64,000 bases of DNA from Nocardiopsis metallicus. Its GTDB lineage: Bacteria; Actinomycetota; Actinomycetes; Streptosporangiales; Streptosporangiaceae. Made by a program: the position numbers and the translations under genes. The stretch spans positions 7,683,324 through 7,747,323 of the forward strand of contig NZ_JACHDO010000001.1 in assembly GCF_014201115.1 (NCBI RefSeq). Reading direction: 5' to 3'. How positions within the stretch are numbered: position 1 is the first letter of the stretch; the number at the start of each line of letters is the position of its first letter. Under the pieces are notes generated by a model. The model searched no databases and was not told where the DNA came from. It saw nothing but the letters and a program-made list of their open reading frames with translations. Positions 1 to 8,431 of the stretch are shown here, piece by piece.

Positions 1-1049
1 ATCAGCTGGGCCAAGCCCTCGGCGATCCCTGGTGCGGACTTGTTCGGGACCAGCAGCCCGTCCTCCCGGTCCCGGATGATCGACGCGGGCCCGTGCGGGC
101 AGTCGGTGCTCACCACCGGCAGCCCGGACCGCATGGCCTCCACGATGGTCATCCCGAACGGTTCCTCGCTGGACGTCACCGCCGCGAATGCCCCCTGCGC
201 CCATGCCTCCTCGACCCTCGGGTGCGGCCCCATCAGCCACACCCTGTCCTGGAGCCCCAGTGAACCCACCAGCCTGCCTAGCGCCCCGCGACGGCTGCCC
301 CGACCGTAGATCCGCAGCGTCCAGTCCGGGAACTCGTCGCTGACCATGGAGAACGCCTGCACCAGCAGGTCGTGCCGTTTGCTGGGGGCAAGGCGACCGG
401 CCGAAACGATCGTGCGCGAGTTCTGGCCGTTCACGGTGAAGGGCGGCGCGGGCACCGAGTTGGGGATGGACAGCAACCTGACCCCCGGCATCGGCATCCG
501 CTCCGCGTAGGTGCGCGCGTCGGCCTCGGTGACGGTGACGAAGGCGTCGAGGTTCGGGTACTCGGCGGCCATGACCTGCCGCAGTTCCCTGGAGTGCTGT
601 TCGTAGGTGAGGTGCTCCTGGCCGACCTTGACGACCCGGCGGGGCGCGGCACGGGCGATCACCACGTTGAGCCCCGGGCGGGTGCCCACCACCACGTCGG
701 CGTCGGTGGTGGCGAGGTACTCCTCCAGGCGGTCGTCGGTGAGGCGGCTGTGGGTGCTGCTGCGGCCGTCCTCGACGGGGAAGAGCAGCGGCGGAAGCCC
801 GGCCCGTTCCGACCCTTCGTACAGTGGTCGCCCGTCGACCCCGGTCGCCTGTTCGCCCTGCTGACGGATGTCGACCAGCGGCCGCAGGCTGACCTGTGCG
901 GGAACGGGAAGGACGGGTTCGGCGCGGTGCCGGAACACCGAGACGATCTCCACCTCGTGCCGGGCGGACAGCGCCGCCGCCTGGTTGGCGACGGTGCGCA
1001 CGGTTCCGCCGATGCCGTACATGTCGTTGATCAGATAGGCGATCTTCAC
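1..1049 (-). CDS. Glycosyltransferase family 4 protein (3' end outside window)
   Basis: The protein starts at a GTG (1049-1047) and reads leftward off the window edge, so about 349 N-terminal residues are visible. The N-terminus (KIAYLINDMYGIGGT) is the usual GT4 opening, a Rossmann strand followed by a GGT loop. The C-terminal half has the nucleotide-sugar part of the GT-B fold: a strand plus GRLAPSKRHDLL near residues 225-240, and EEPFGMTIVEAMRSGLPVV near 295-315, which holds the conserved E-x7-E signature. Members transfer a sugar from an activated donor to a glycan, lipid or teichoic-acid type acceptor; the acceptor cannot be told here. There is no signal peptide or membrane segment, so it is probably cytosolic or membrane-associated. 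No partner gene is visible on the left. Confidence 0.85.
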   Translation of the reverse strand, partial: MKIAYLINDMYGIGGTVRTVANQAAALSARHEVEIVSVFRHRAEPVLPVPAQVSLRPLVDIRQQGEQATGVDGRPLYEGSERAGLPPLLFPVEDGRSSTHSRLTDDRLEEYLATTDADVVVGTRPGLNVVIARAAPRRVVKVGQEHLTYEQHSRELRQVMAAEYPNLDAFVTVTEADARTYAERMPMPGVRLLSIPNSVPAPPFTVNGQNSRTIVSAGRLAPSKRHDLLVQAFSMVSDEFPDWTLRIYGRGSRRGALGRLVGSLGLQDRVWLMGPHPRVEEAWAQGAFAAVTSSEEPFGMTIVEAMRSGLPVVSTDCPHGPASIIRDREDGLLVPNKSAPGIAEGLAQL

Positions 1050-2441
1050 TGATGTGCCCCCATGTCCTCGACGCCGCCCCGTGCCCGAGTGCACGGGGCA
1101 CGGGGCACAGGGCGGTGCCGGCCCCTGTCGCCCCACACCGAGCCGATCCCCGAGCGGAGGCGGTGTGGGGATTGAGCGATCAGGTTATGGGCGATATGCG
1201 GCCAAAGATCCGAATCTGTCCGGGAGTGTCCAAAGGTTTGCCGCGCCCTGTTGGTGTTTTGCGGCGAGTTCAAGAAAACGCGAAGCCGGGGCGGGAAAAG
1301 GGCGGGAAGCAGGACGACGGAGGCGCTGCCCTGGCCGAGGGGAGGGCGCCTGGGCCCGCGGGGCCCGTGTGGGGCCTGCGGGGCGGAGTCAGCCGGCGGG
1401 CAGGGAACGTCGTCGGTCCGCGGACGGAGAGCGTCCTCCCCCGAACTCTCGGGGAGTCCGGTCTGAGCTGACCGGGAGAGTTCGGAGGAGGACTTGGGAG
1501 GAGGGCGGCCCGGCCACACGCGGTAGGACGGTCAGACCGCGTGCACCGACCTGAGCCCAGGGTTCCGGGCTCGGGGCCGCCCTCAGGTCATGGTGGGTGC
1601 GATCAGCGCTTTTCGAACCACGGGTCCCGTCCGTTCCCGGGCCCAGGGGCCCACCTGCTTCCGGCCCATGGTCTCCACCCCTCGCTTCCCAGTCGGGCCA
1701 CCAGCCCAGAACAGGTGCCCGCACCCGCCTCCGGCGCTGTGCCACGCACCCGCACGACGGCGGCCCCGGAAACGGGGTGTTCGGTCTCGTTGTCCATGGG
1801 GACAGGGCCCCCGGAGTGGAGGGGCCCGCTCCCCCGTCCCTCGGCAAGTGGAGCCGGGAGCGAGGACGGGGGAGCGGTGGAGGGAGACGACGCAGTCAGG
1901 TGGAAGGCGGGTGCTCGGAGACCCTCCAGGCCCGAGCACCTCCCACCCGACCTACCGAAACGGGGCCCGCCCCCCGGTTCGCTGCCGTCTCCTGGCTTGT
2001 GGTCATACGGCTTGTGGTCGTACGGTTCGTCGTGTGTCAGAGCCTGCGCGGCGGCCCGGGCCGCCCGCGGTGCGTTGGTGCGTAGAGGTTCCAAAACGTG
2101 TTCCTGACGAGGTGGAGGACTCGTACTTCGGCCCGCTGGCGGGTTCTGTACTCCCAACAAGTGGAATCTTGTTTCTGTTGAACAACTAGCGGTGGTTGTC
2201 CCACCGAAAACGTCTCGCGGGGAGCAACGCGACGTTGGTCGTGATGGACACTCTGCCGGAGTTTCTGGAAAAAATCGTGGGTTGAGACGGAGTTCCCATG
2301 GCCGAATCTGGCCACCCTGAGGGAAGCCCAGGTCGCAGAGGGTGAGGGGTTTTCGGCGGTCGGAGCACGTCTCTGGAGAGGTAGCTGCCACGGGCACCCG
2401 GAGGGGGCACGAGGTCCCGGAGGCCCGACAGGGACGGGCCT
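1050..2441. other. Gene-poor region with two perfect inverted repeats
   Basis: I see no convincing gene in these 1.4 kb. The open frames on both strands are Pro/Arg/Gly-rich shadows without domain signals. It holds two perfect 10-bp inverted repeats: 1131-1140 with 1161-1170 (CCCCACACCG arms), and 1441-1450 with 1476-1485 (CCGAACTCTC arms). Near 1994-2030 a CTTGTGGTC-type unit is repeated directly. The start of the glycosyltransferase lies at the left edge, so its promoter is probably within 1050-1250. Confidence 0.5.
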
Positions 2442-3902
2442 TCAGAACCTCAGCGGGTCTCCCCGGCCGTCTTCCCACTCCGGTGGGAGGTGGACGACTC
2501 CCGGGGTGCCGCGTGAGACCGCCTCCGTCAGCCCTACCGGAACCACTCCTCTGGCGGGGTTATCGGTGGTGTCGCCGAAGTCCACCAGTCCACCGGTGAA
2601 CCGCGTCCCGGGGAAGCTCACGACTCCACTGGCGAAGTCCGCTCCGAAGAAATGCACGTTCGCACCGTCGAACTCGGTTCTTCTGAACTCCACCTGCCCA
2701 CCGTGGAACCGGGCTTCGCTGAAGTAGACGACTCCACCGGTGAAGCGCGTGTCGATAAAGCTCACGTGTGCGTCGGTGAACCGGGTTTCGATCAAGTTGA
2801 CGTGCCCGCCGGCGAAGGTCGCCCCTCTGAAGTTCACTCGCCCGCCGGTGAACCGGGCCCCGGCGAAGTTGCCACCGTCGAAGACCGCCTGACTGAAGTC
2901 GTAGTTCTTGCCCCGCCATCGGGTTTCTTCACGTAGGTGGCTGCCGATGATCCGCAGGATGGTGTGCCGGACCTCGCGGGTGGGCTCGAACTCCTGTTTG
3001 AGTTCGTGGTAGCGGGTCCAGGACGCCGGTGACTCGCCCTCTCCTGGTTTCTCGGGGGCCGGTGCGTAGGGCATGCGGATGTAGGCGCACAGCACGTCGA
3101 TGACGGTCTGCACCAGGTCCTCGCGGTCCTTGGGAGCGTCGTCTGCGAGGTTGGCTAGGGCGTGGACAGCCCCCAGCCGGACGGCCTGGTTCTCGTTGCC
3201 GAGCTCGGTGTAGGCGTTGGTGAATCGCTCGTCGAACAGCTTGAGCTCTCCGCGCCGGGATTCGGCCTCGGTAGTGAGCTGGCGGCGGTAGTTGATGACC
3301 AGCAGCGCGGTGGCGCCGAGCCCGGCGACGATGGCGAAGGCCCGGATGGAGATCGCGTTCAGGTGCCCCACCGTGAACTCGTCCGGGGTGGCCGGGACCC
3401 TGGCGCCCATGGCCCACCAGGCCAGCGCGATGATCAGCACGACAGCAACGCTCACCGCCCCGATCACCAGTGCGATGAGGACCGGCAGCGGCAGGGGCTT
3501 CTTCGGGGCTGCTCGATCGGCGTCCCGTGGGGCGCGCAGAGCCCTCAGCTGGAAGAGCGCAACGGTCGTCCCGACCAGACCGACCACGGACCAGGCCACC
3601 AGCCCGAACCGGGGGAGTGCGGACACCCAGGCGAAAACCGGCAGCAGGAGGCGAATCCCCGCGATCAACAGGGCCGGCGCGCTCAGCGCCAGGACCACCA
3701 GCCAGATGCCACGGGCCGGAGACAGCCAGGCCCGGAAACGGGCCAGGTGCGGCTCGACCTGGACCTTCAGCCGGCGCAAGGCGTTCGATACCCGGGCACG
3801 CACGAACACGCACCTGCCCGGGCGGTCGCCGGCGGGTGCGCTGGAGGAGGCCTCTGGGCCGGTGACGGCGTTGGCGCCGGGCTCGGGGGAAGGGGGGTCC
3901 AT
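2442..3902 (-). CDS. Pentapeptide-repeat membrane protein
   Basis: The product is 486 aa from ATG 3902. An upstream in-frame extension exists but reads as low-complexity. Roughly residues 65-210 hold four hydrophobic segments (for example ARGIWLVVLALSAPALLIAG). A cytoplasmic helical part of about 90 residues follows (ELGNENQAVRLGAVHALANLA), then a right-handed beta-helix type repeat region near residues 330-450. The repeats have a 12-residue period (F-x6-F-x4 pattern, about eight copies, e.g. TRFTGGVVYFSE), a known variant of pentapeptide repeats in actinomycetes. The repeat region probably acts as a binding scaffold under the membrane. The real function is unknown. The gene stands alone, and I see no strong ribosome binding site. 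Confidence 0.75.
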   Translation of the reverse strand: MDPPSPEPGANAVTGPEASSSAPAGDRPGRCVFVRARVSNALRRLKVQVEPHLARFRAWLSPARGIWLVVLALSAPALLIAGIRLLLPVFAWVSALPRFGLVAWSVVGLVGTTVALFQLRALRAPRDADRAAPKKPLPLPVLIALVIGAVSVAVVLIIALAWWAMGARVPATPDEFTVGHLNAISIRAFAIVAGLGATALLVINYRRQLTTEAESRRGELKLFDERFTNAYTELGNENQAVRLGAVHALANLADDAPKDREDLVQTVIDVLCAYIRMPYAPAPEKPGEGESPASWTRYHELKQEFEPTREVRHTILRIIGSHLREETRWRGKNYDFSQAVFDGGNFAGARFTGGRVNFRGATFAGGHVNLIETRFTDAHVSFIDTRFTGGVVYFSEARFHGGQVEFRRTEFDGANVHFFGADFASGVVSFPGTRFTGGLVDFGDTTDNPARGVVPVGLTEAVSRGTPGVVHLPPEWEDGRGDPLRF

Positions 3903-4050
3903 GAGGGGCAGACTAACCGAGAGGCCTGGGGCCGATGGTTTCCCGGGACCGGGACCGGCCACTTTCCGTCCGGCAACGGCGCACGTCGGTAATCTGTGCC
4001 TGATCAACGCTCCGGGGAGAACCGACGGATCCGAGAGAACGTGGGGCCCC

Positions 4051-4529
4051 ATTCCTTCGCAAGGCACTGCACTCACCCTGACCGTGCTTTTCACCGTGCT
4101 TCTGGTGGGCTGTTCCGGGGGCAGGGAAGCGGTCGCGCCTTCTCCTGAGCCCACGGCGGCGGCTGAGCCGAGTGACTTCGAGGAGCTCTCCGGCGCTGAG
4201 ATCCCGAGTCCGCCGAGTCTGTCGAGGTGTTCTCCGTCGGTGGCTCCGGTTCACTTCGGAAGTATGTCGCCACCTTCAGCCTGCCGGATGAAGAGGCCGC
4301 CGCGGATTTCTGTAGGAGCGGGAGGATCGGAAACAACTTTCCCGTGTCCGGGGGTGAACTGCCAGAAGGTCAGCAGGAGCGGCACTTCATCGGGGAGACG
4401 GAACTGGTCGAACCCCGCAGGTGCACATCGGTGAAGCAGGGTGAAAGAGTCGATCGCAGCGTGGTGTTCAGCTTCCCCGAAGGTGAGCGGGTCTCGGTGT
4501 AGGCCGTGACACAAGAGGTCGGAAGGTAG
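4051..4529 (+). pseudogene. Decayed copy of the 6123-6602 lipoprotein (putative immunity)
   Basis: Codon by codon this aligns with the intact lipoprotein gene at 6123-6602, but it carries three lesions. The start codon position reads ATT (4051) instead of ATG. One C is missing from a CCCC run at 4203-4205, which shifts the frame in the GAEIPES stretch. A Trp codon near the end is TAG (4500-4502), 27 bases before the ancestral stop (4527-4529). The two halves are still clearly recognisable: LLVGCSGG lipobox and PTAAAEPSDFEELSGAEIP in the first frame, then FSVGGSGSLRKYVATFSLPDEE and RHFIGETELVEP in the second. It lies just upstream of the prepilin fusion gene at 4818. The sequence is inconsistent with a functional product, barring a sequencing error at the C run. 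Confidence 0.85.
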
Positions 4530-4719
4530 GAATGCCAGTCAACTTCTGTTCTTTCGATGGGCGACACGGTCGGTGCCTGGTGGATTTTCCATATAGATCA
4601 AGAGCCCCGCAGGTAGGGCGAGTGTGCCCATCATTCCAATAGCACAACAACGTCCCTCACGCGCTTGTAGCGTGTCACTCACGACCTATATCAACACGTC
4701 AACGCCGCGTGTGGGCGAA

Positions 4720-4735
4720 TGGCCAGTTTCGGCCA
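4720..4735 (+). promoter_or_regulatory. Shared 16-bp motif upstream of prepilin fusion gene
   Basis: The site reads TGGCCAGTTTCGGCCA and ends 83 bp before ATG 4818. It is one of four copies of TGGCCAnnnnCGGCCA in the window, all upstream of prepilin-like or tad genes. It can be seen as an inverted repeat (TGGCC-N6-GGCCA) or as two GGCCA direct repeats one helical turn apart. A TAGGGG hexamer sits about 21 bp downstream of it, and TAACGC sits at nearly the same distance in the copy at 14044. Confidence 0.55.
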
Positions 4736-4817
4736 CCGACCGACGATGCTCAGGGTAGGGGTCTGACTACTAGCCTGCGATCCGCCCCCTTAAGCCCCCT
4801 TGCGAGCGGATCTCTCG

Positions 4818-6116
4818 ATGTTGCGCCGTCTTCATGGCTCCGATCGCGGAGCATCCCTGGTGGAATACGCCGCTGTCATACTCGTGGTCGCTGTGATCGC
4901 AGCGGCCGTGATCGCCTTCGGTATCCCCCGTCAGATCCAGCAGGGAATCTCCAGTGCGATCGAATGCGCTCTGACGCCGGAGGGCGACTGCGCTCCTGAA
5001 GGTGCGGGGGACCAGCCTGGTGGCGACCTGGCAACCCAACCGGAGGGCGGCCAGGGCTCTGGTTCTGGCGCAGACTCTGACACCACCGATCCATCCGAGC
5101 CTGGTGAGGCCAACCCGGGCGAAACAGACCTCGATTGGGGCACGGAGGGGGTCCCCCTCGTGTTGGGCGGCACCGAGGGTTTCGAAGCGCACCCGCTCCT
5201 CTACCAGCCCGAGTCCGGCAACGGGGCGACACCCACACACGATTCCTTCACAGCGACCATGGAGCGGGTCCGTGACGACAGTGGAAGCCGTGGGGACGAC
5301 GACGGCTACGAGACGGAGTTTTCCGACGACGGAACGGCTGGAAGCGACCCGAACGAAGGCTTCGATGAGCTCGGTCTGGGGTCCCCGGTCGAGGGAGACT
5401 CACTCGACGAGGATGTACACCCGCCGGAGTGGACAGGGCCCAAGCCTCACAATGAATACGGGTCGAAGGAAGCCACGAAGGAGCATGAGAAGACGCTGAA
5501 AACCTGGAAGCGCAGAGCATGGGTGGCGAATATGATCGGACTGGGTAACGCTTCCCAGAACATGGCTCACTACCTCGAGAACAGTGGTGAACCTCTGGAG
5601 CAGGATGTCAACGACATGCTGAAATCAGTCGACAGGTTCAACTCTGATGTAGAGCAGGAACAGACGGACCTCATTATGGAAGCGATCCGCCAGGCGAAGG
5701 CGGAGGGTGGAAACGGTCCCTTCACGTTTCCGATCAGAACCCCCTGGGCGCAGCACCATGGAAACCAAGATGAAGACGGAAACGACTGGTACTTCGCTTC
5801 GGGAAGCTGGCAGTACAGTCAGACCGGGGATATCGTCGTTACCCGCGAGCCCGACGGAAGCTGGACCTACGACATGGAAGTCCAGGTCCACATGAGAGAC
5901 CAGTACGACTGGCATGGCGCTGACGACTCCAACCTGAAAGTCGACATCCCCTTTATCGGTCAGGTGGACGACGAGGAGTTGGCAGAGCTGGCACGAGCGG
6001 GCTTGGCCCAGGAGTTCACCATGCACGGGACCTCTGACCCGGTCTCTCGCGGCGGGAGCTCTGCCTCGGACGAGGAGTTGGATGAAGAATTTGCAAGCGG
6101 CCCGGGGACCAGGTGA
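4818..6116 (+). CDS. Prepilin-like N-terminus fused to candidate toxin domain
   Basis: The product is 432 aa from ATG 4818, with GAGCGGA as ribosome binding site. An upstream TTG at 4800 is possible, but the paralog at 14139 has the same MLRR(L/I)H start. Residues 1-35 are a type IVb prepilin sequence: SDRG, then ASLVEY (Glu at +5, Tyr at +6), then a hydrophobic helix. Residues about 55-225 are an acidic, Gly/Ser-rich linker. Residues about 225-415 form a compact domain with a helical start, then beta-rich sequence around WYFASGSWQYSQTGDIVV and RDQYDWHGADD, ending with a helix (EELAELARAGLAQEFTMHG). That pattern recalls C-terminal effector domains of actinobacterial polymorphic toxins, but I cannot assign an activity. 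A lipoprotein gene starts 7 bp downstream, which fits a toxin-immunity pair acting outside the cytoplasm. The toxin role is inferred. Confidence 0.8.
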   Translation: MLRRLHGSDRGASLVEYAAVILVVAVIAAAVIAFGIPRQIQQGISSAIECALTPEGDCAPEGAGDQPGGDLATQPEGGQGSGSGADSDTTDPSEPGEANPGETDLDWGTEGVPLVLGGTEGFEAHPLLYQPESGNGATPTHDSFTATMERVRDDSGSRGDDDGYETEFSDDGTAGSDPNEGFDELGLGSPVEGDSLDEDVHPPEWTGPKPHNEYGSKEATKEHEKTLKTWKRRAWVANMIGLGNASQNMAHYLENSGEPLEQDVNDMLKSVDRFNSDVEQEQTDLIMEAIRQAKAEGGNGPFTFPIRTPWAQHHGNQDEDGNDWYFASGSWQYSQTGDIVVTREPDGSWTYDMEVQVHMRDQYDWHGADDSNLKVDIPFIGQVDDEELAELARAGLAQEFTMHGTSDPVSRGGSSASDEELDEEFASGPGTR

Positions 6117-6122
6117 GCGCCG

Positions 6123-6602
6123 ATGACACAACGAGGAACCACTCTTGCCCTGACTGCCGTTCTCACCGTGCTCCTGGCGGGCTGTTTCGGGAACGAAGAG
6201 GAGCCGGAGCCTACTGCTGAGCCCACGGCGGCGGCTGAGCCAAGTGACTTCGAGGAGCTCTCCGGTGCTGAGATCCCCGAGTCCGCCGAGTCGGTCGAGG
6301 TGTTCTCCGTTGGTGACTCCGGTTCGCTTCGGAAGTACGTCGCCACCTTCACTCTGTCTGATGAAGAGGAAGCCAAGGCGTTCTGCGAGAGTGGGAAGAT
6401 CGGCTATTACCGTGTGTTGTCCGCTGGCGACGTGGTGGAAGAGGAGCGCGAGCGGCACTTCATCGGGGAAACCGAACTCGTCGATCCTGTGAGATGTACG
6501 TCGGTGAAGCAGGGTGAGAACGTCGATCGCAGTGTGGTGTTCAGCTACCCCGAAGGGGAGCGGGTCTCGGTATGGGCCTTGACACAAGAGGTCGGATGGT
6601 AG
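6123..6602 (+). CDS. Lipoprotein, putative immunity partner
   Basis: The product is 159 aa. It has a short signal peptide ending in the lipobox LLAGC (Cys at about residue 21), a Glu/Pro/Ala-rich spacer, and a globular domain of about 110 residues (SVEVFSVGDSGSLRKYVATF to the C-terminal WALTQEVGW). It should be a lipid-anchored protein on the outer face of the membrane. It starts 7 bp after the stop of the prepilin fusion and overlaps the next gene. No family is recognised. A small, fast-evolving lipoprotein next to a secreted candidate toxin, with a decayed sister copy at 4051-4529, is what one expects of an immunity gene for a cell-envelope-acting toxin. This role is an inference from position and duplication. 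Confidence 0.75.
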   Translation: MTQRGTTLALTAVLTVLLAGCFGNEEEPEPTAEPTAAAEPSDFEELSGAEIPESAESVEVFSVGDSGSLRKYVATFTLSDEEEAKAFCESGKIGYYRVLSAGDVVEEERERHFIGETELVDPVRCTSVKQGENVDRSVVFSYPEGERVSVWALTQEVGW

Positions 6603-7645
6603 ACGTGATTGCTCCCTCTGCCCGTGATTTGGTCTCGAAGCCCGCTCGGGTTCCCTCTCCCCGCATCAGCGTCGCCGTCCTCCTCCTGATCGCGCTGACC
6701 GCGTGCTCCCCTGACGACCCAGACTCCTCAGAGGGCACTGCCTCCTCTGCCAACACGGACCCCGCTGAAACCACGGCCACCTTCCCCGAGATCTCCGGGG
6801 AGTTCGGGCAGACCCCGACAGTGGAGTTCTCCGGTAGCCCCGACGCGGACAGCGTGGAAACCCTCATCGTCACCGGCGGAACCGAGGGCGCGGTCACCCC
6901 GCACGACCTGGTGGCGTCGCACCAGGTGTTCTACGAGTGGGGCGCGGACGGGTCCGTGCGCGAGGCCTACTCCAGTTACGACGGTGCTCCCCTGCTCCTC
7001 TCCATGACTGTCCTGGCCGAGATCGCTCCCGAGGCGGCCGAAGCTTTCGAGGGCCAGGGGGTCGGTACACGCCTGGCCATGGTCTTCCCGCCGTACGAGT
7101 CCTCGATCGTCCCGGACTCCGAAAGCGTGGAGGACGGAGCCTCGACCCTGTTCGTCTACGACATCGTGGACCGTTACCCGGCCGGACTGACAGTGGACCA
7201 GGAGGAAGGCGACGCCATCTACGACGGTCGTGGTGAACTGCCGGATGTCCGTGTGCCGCAGGGGGAACAGCCTCAGGTCACCGTGCCGGACACCGATCCG
7301 CCCGAGGAACTGGTCGCGACCACCCTGATCGAGGGGGACGGTGAACCCGCCACGGCTGGCTCCACCCTGATCACCCAGTTTCACGGACAGACCTGGGACG
7401 ACGAGACGGAGTTCGACTCCACATGGGCGTACGGGGCGGTTCCCAAGGACTTCCAGCTGGACCCGTCCTCGCTGATCCTCGGCTGGCTCGAAGGGCTGGA
7501 GGGCGTACGGTCGGGCAGCCGCGTCATGCTGACCGTCCCGCCGGAGTGGGGCTACGGCTCGACGGGGAACGTAGCGGTGGACCTGGGCCCTGATGAGACG
7601 CTGGTGTACGTGATCGACGTCCTTGACGTTATCCCGCCGCTCTGA
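6596..7645 (+). CDS. FKBP-type peptidyl-prolyl isomerase lipoprotein, tandem domains
   Basis: I chose ATG 6596 because AAGAGG lies 5 bp upstream; ATG 6572 is in frame but deeper in the upstream gene. The product is 349 aa. The signal ends in the lipobox LTAC (Cys about residue 37). Two FKBP-like domains follow. The first, about residues 85-190, is divergent. The second, about 240-349, keeps typical features: STLITQFHGQTWD, the LILGWLEGLEGVRSGSRVMLTVPPEWGYG-like core, and a closing VIDVLDVIPP strand. Such lipoproteins help fold secreted proteins at the outer membrane face. The start overlaps the stop of the lipoprotein gene by 7 bases, so it is co-translated with the candidate toxin-immunity pair and may assist folding of exported island proteins (inference). 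Confidence 0.85.
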   Translation: MVDVIAPSARDLVSKPARVPSPRISVAVLLLIALTACSPDDPDSSEGTASSANTDPAETTATFPEISGEFGQTPTVEFSGSPDADSVETLIVTGGTEGAVTPHDLVASHQVFYEWGADGSVREAYSSYDGAPLLLSMTVLAEIAPEAAEAFEGQGVGTRLAMVFPPYESSIVPDSESVEDGASTLFVYDIVDRYPAGLTVDQEEGDAIYDGRGELPDVRVPQGEQPQVTVPDTDPPEELVATTLIEGDGEPATAGSTLITQFHGQTWDDETEFDSTWAYGAVPKDFQLDPSSLILGWLEGLEGVRSGSRVMLTVPPEWGYGSTGNVAVDLGPDETLVYVIDVLDVIPPL

Positions 7646-7699
7646 TCCCCGATCGATGGCTGACGGGCGTTCTGTGGACGGTTCGGTGACCGGGGACGA

Positions 7700-8428
7700 C
7701 TAGTAGGTCTTGGTGCTCTGCCAGTAGCGCCATGCCGAGCAGGGGGTGCCGTAGGACTCCTGGATGTAGTTCAGGCCCCAGTTGATCTGTGCTGTGGCGC
7801 TGCCTTGGAAGCCGTCGGGCATCGAGCCGTGCAGGGCTGGGTTGAAGCCGACGATCCCGCGTGCGCCCGTTGTCGGGTCCACCAGATTGGGATCCCAGGA
7901 GGACATCTGACTCCACAGACTGTCCAGACAGGTCCATTCCTGGTCGGTCCAGTTGTACGGATCCGCGGCGGCCGCCTGCATCCCGAGGTTCTTGTTATCG
8001 CTGAGGTTGGAGTTGCCCGTACCCCACTCGAACTCCTCGGGCTCGTCCGGGCGCTCCTCGTCCACCCACGTTTGCTCACCGCAGCCGGGGCCGTTGACCA
8101 GACAGACCATCTGCCGGACGCCCTCGTTGAAGGTGGAGCTCACCCCTGAGGTGTACACGGCCGCAATGATCAGCCCGGCGAGGATGATCACCCCGGCGGT
8201 CTCCACGAACGCCGCTCCACGGTCCTGCTCGCCTGCACGCGCTGGACGGAACCCGCGCAGCGCGCTGTCCCGCCATGTCGTGACCCGTGGCGGTCGGTCG
8301 CGCTCATCCGTACGGCTGGGGGGCCGGTCGGACGAGGTTCGCCGAGCGTCTCCGAGCTCGGGAGCGTGGGGGGTGGACAACTCCGCCTCCAGAGGTGCCA
8401 GGAGTGTGGGGGAGCGGGACGTGCTCAA
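7700..8428 (-). CDS. Prepilin-like N-terminus fused to transglycosylase-like domain
   Basis: The product is 242 aa. The frame opens at TTG 8428, only 3 bp after the stop of the upstream gene, so translation is probably coupled; the true start could be further in. Around residue 70 is a prepilin-type sequence (EQDRG, then AAFVET, with Thr at the usual +6 Tyr) followed by a hydrophobic helix. An acidic linker follows. Residues about 155-242 match the actinobacterial secreted lytic transglycosylase/lysozyme-like domain: WTDQEWTCLDSLW, a PTTGARGIVGF stretch, AQINWGLNYIQESYGTPCSAW, with the two usual Cys. The catalytic Glu normally found in a SLW-x-ESGW type motif is missing: here SLWSQMSSW. It may be a peptidoglycan-binding remnant of an enzyme, fixed to a pilus or to the membrane. 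It is last in a four-gene leftward operon. Confidence 0.75.
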   Translation of the reverse strand: MSTSRSPTLLAPLEAELSTPHAPELGDARRTSSDRPPSRTDERDRPPRVTTWRDSALRGFRPARAGEQDRGAAFVETAGVIILAGLIIAAVYTSGVSSTFNEGVRQMVCLVNGPGCGEQTWVDEERPDEPEEFEWGTGNSNLSDNKNLGMQAAAADPYNWTDQEWTCLDSLWSQMSSWDPNLVDPTTGARGIVGFNPALHGSMPDGFQGSATAQINWGLNYIQESYGTPCSAWRYWQSTKTY

Positions 8429-8431
8429 AGG

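Noticed and set aside
1603..2478. Long leftward open frame overlapping the end of the pentapeptide-repeat gene
   Set aside because: The composition is Arg/Pro/Ser noise, with no domain, start site or conservation pattern; high GC opens such frames by chance.
4720..4735. Reading the shared motif as an AdpA site
   Set aside because: TGGCCAGTTT at this copy fits the AdpA consensus TGGCSNGWWY, but the other three copies do not, so AdpA does not explain the common 16-bp pattern.
4818..6116. Assigning the DxYDW domain to colicin M
   Set aside because: Colicin M has D-x-Y-D followed a few residues later by His-Arg. The D-x-Y-D is present here but the His-Arg is not, so the match is too thin.
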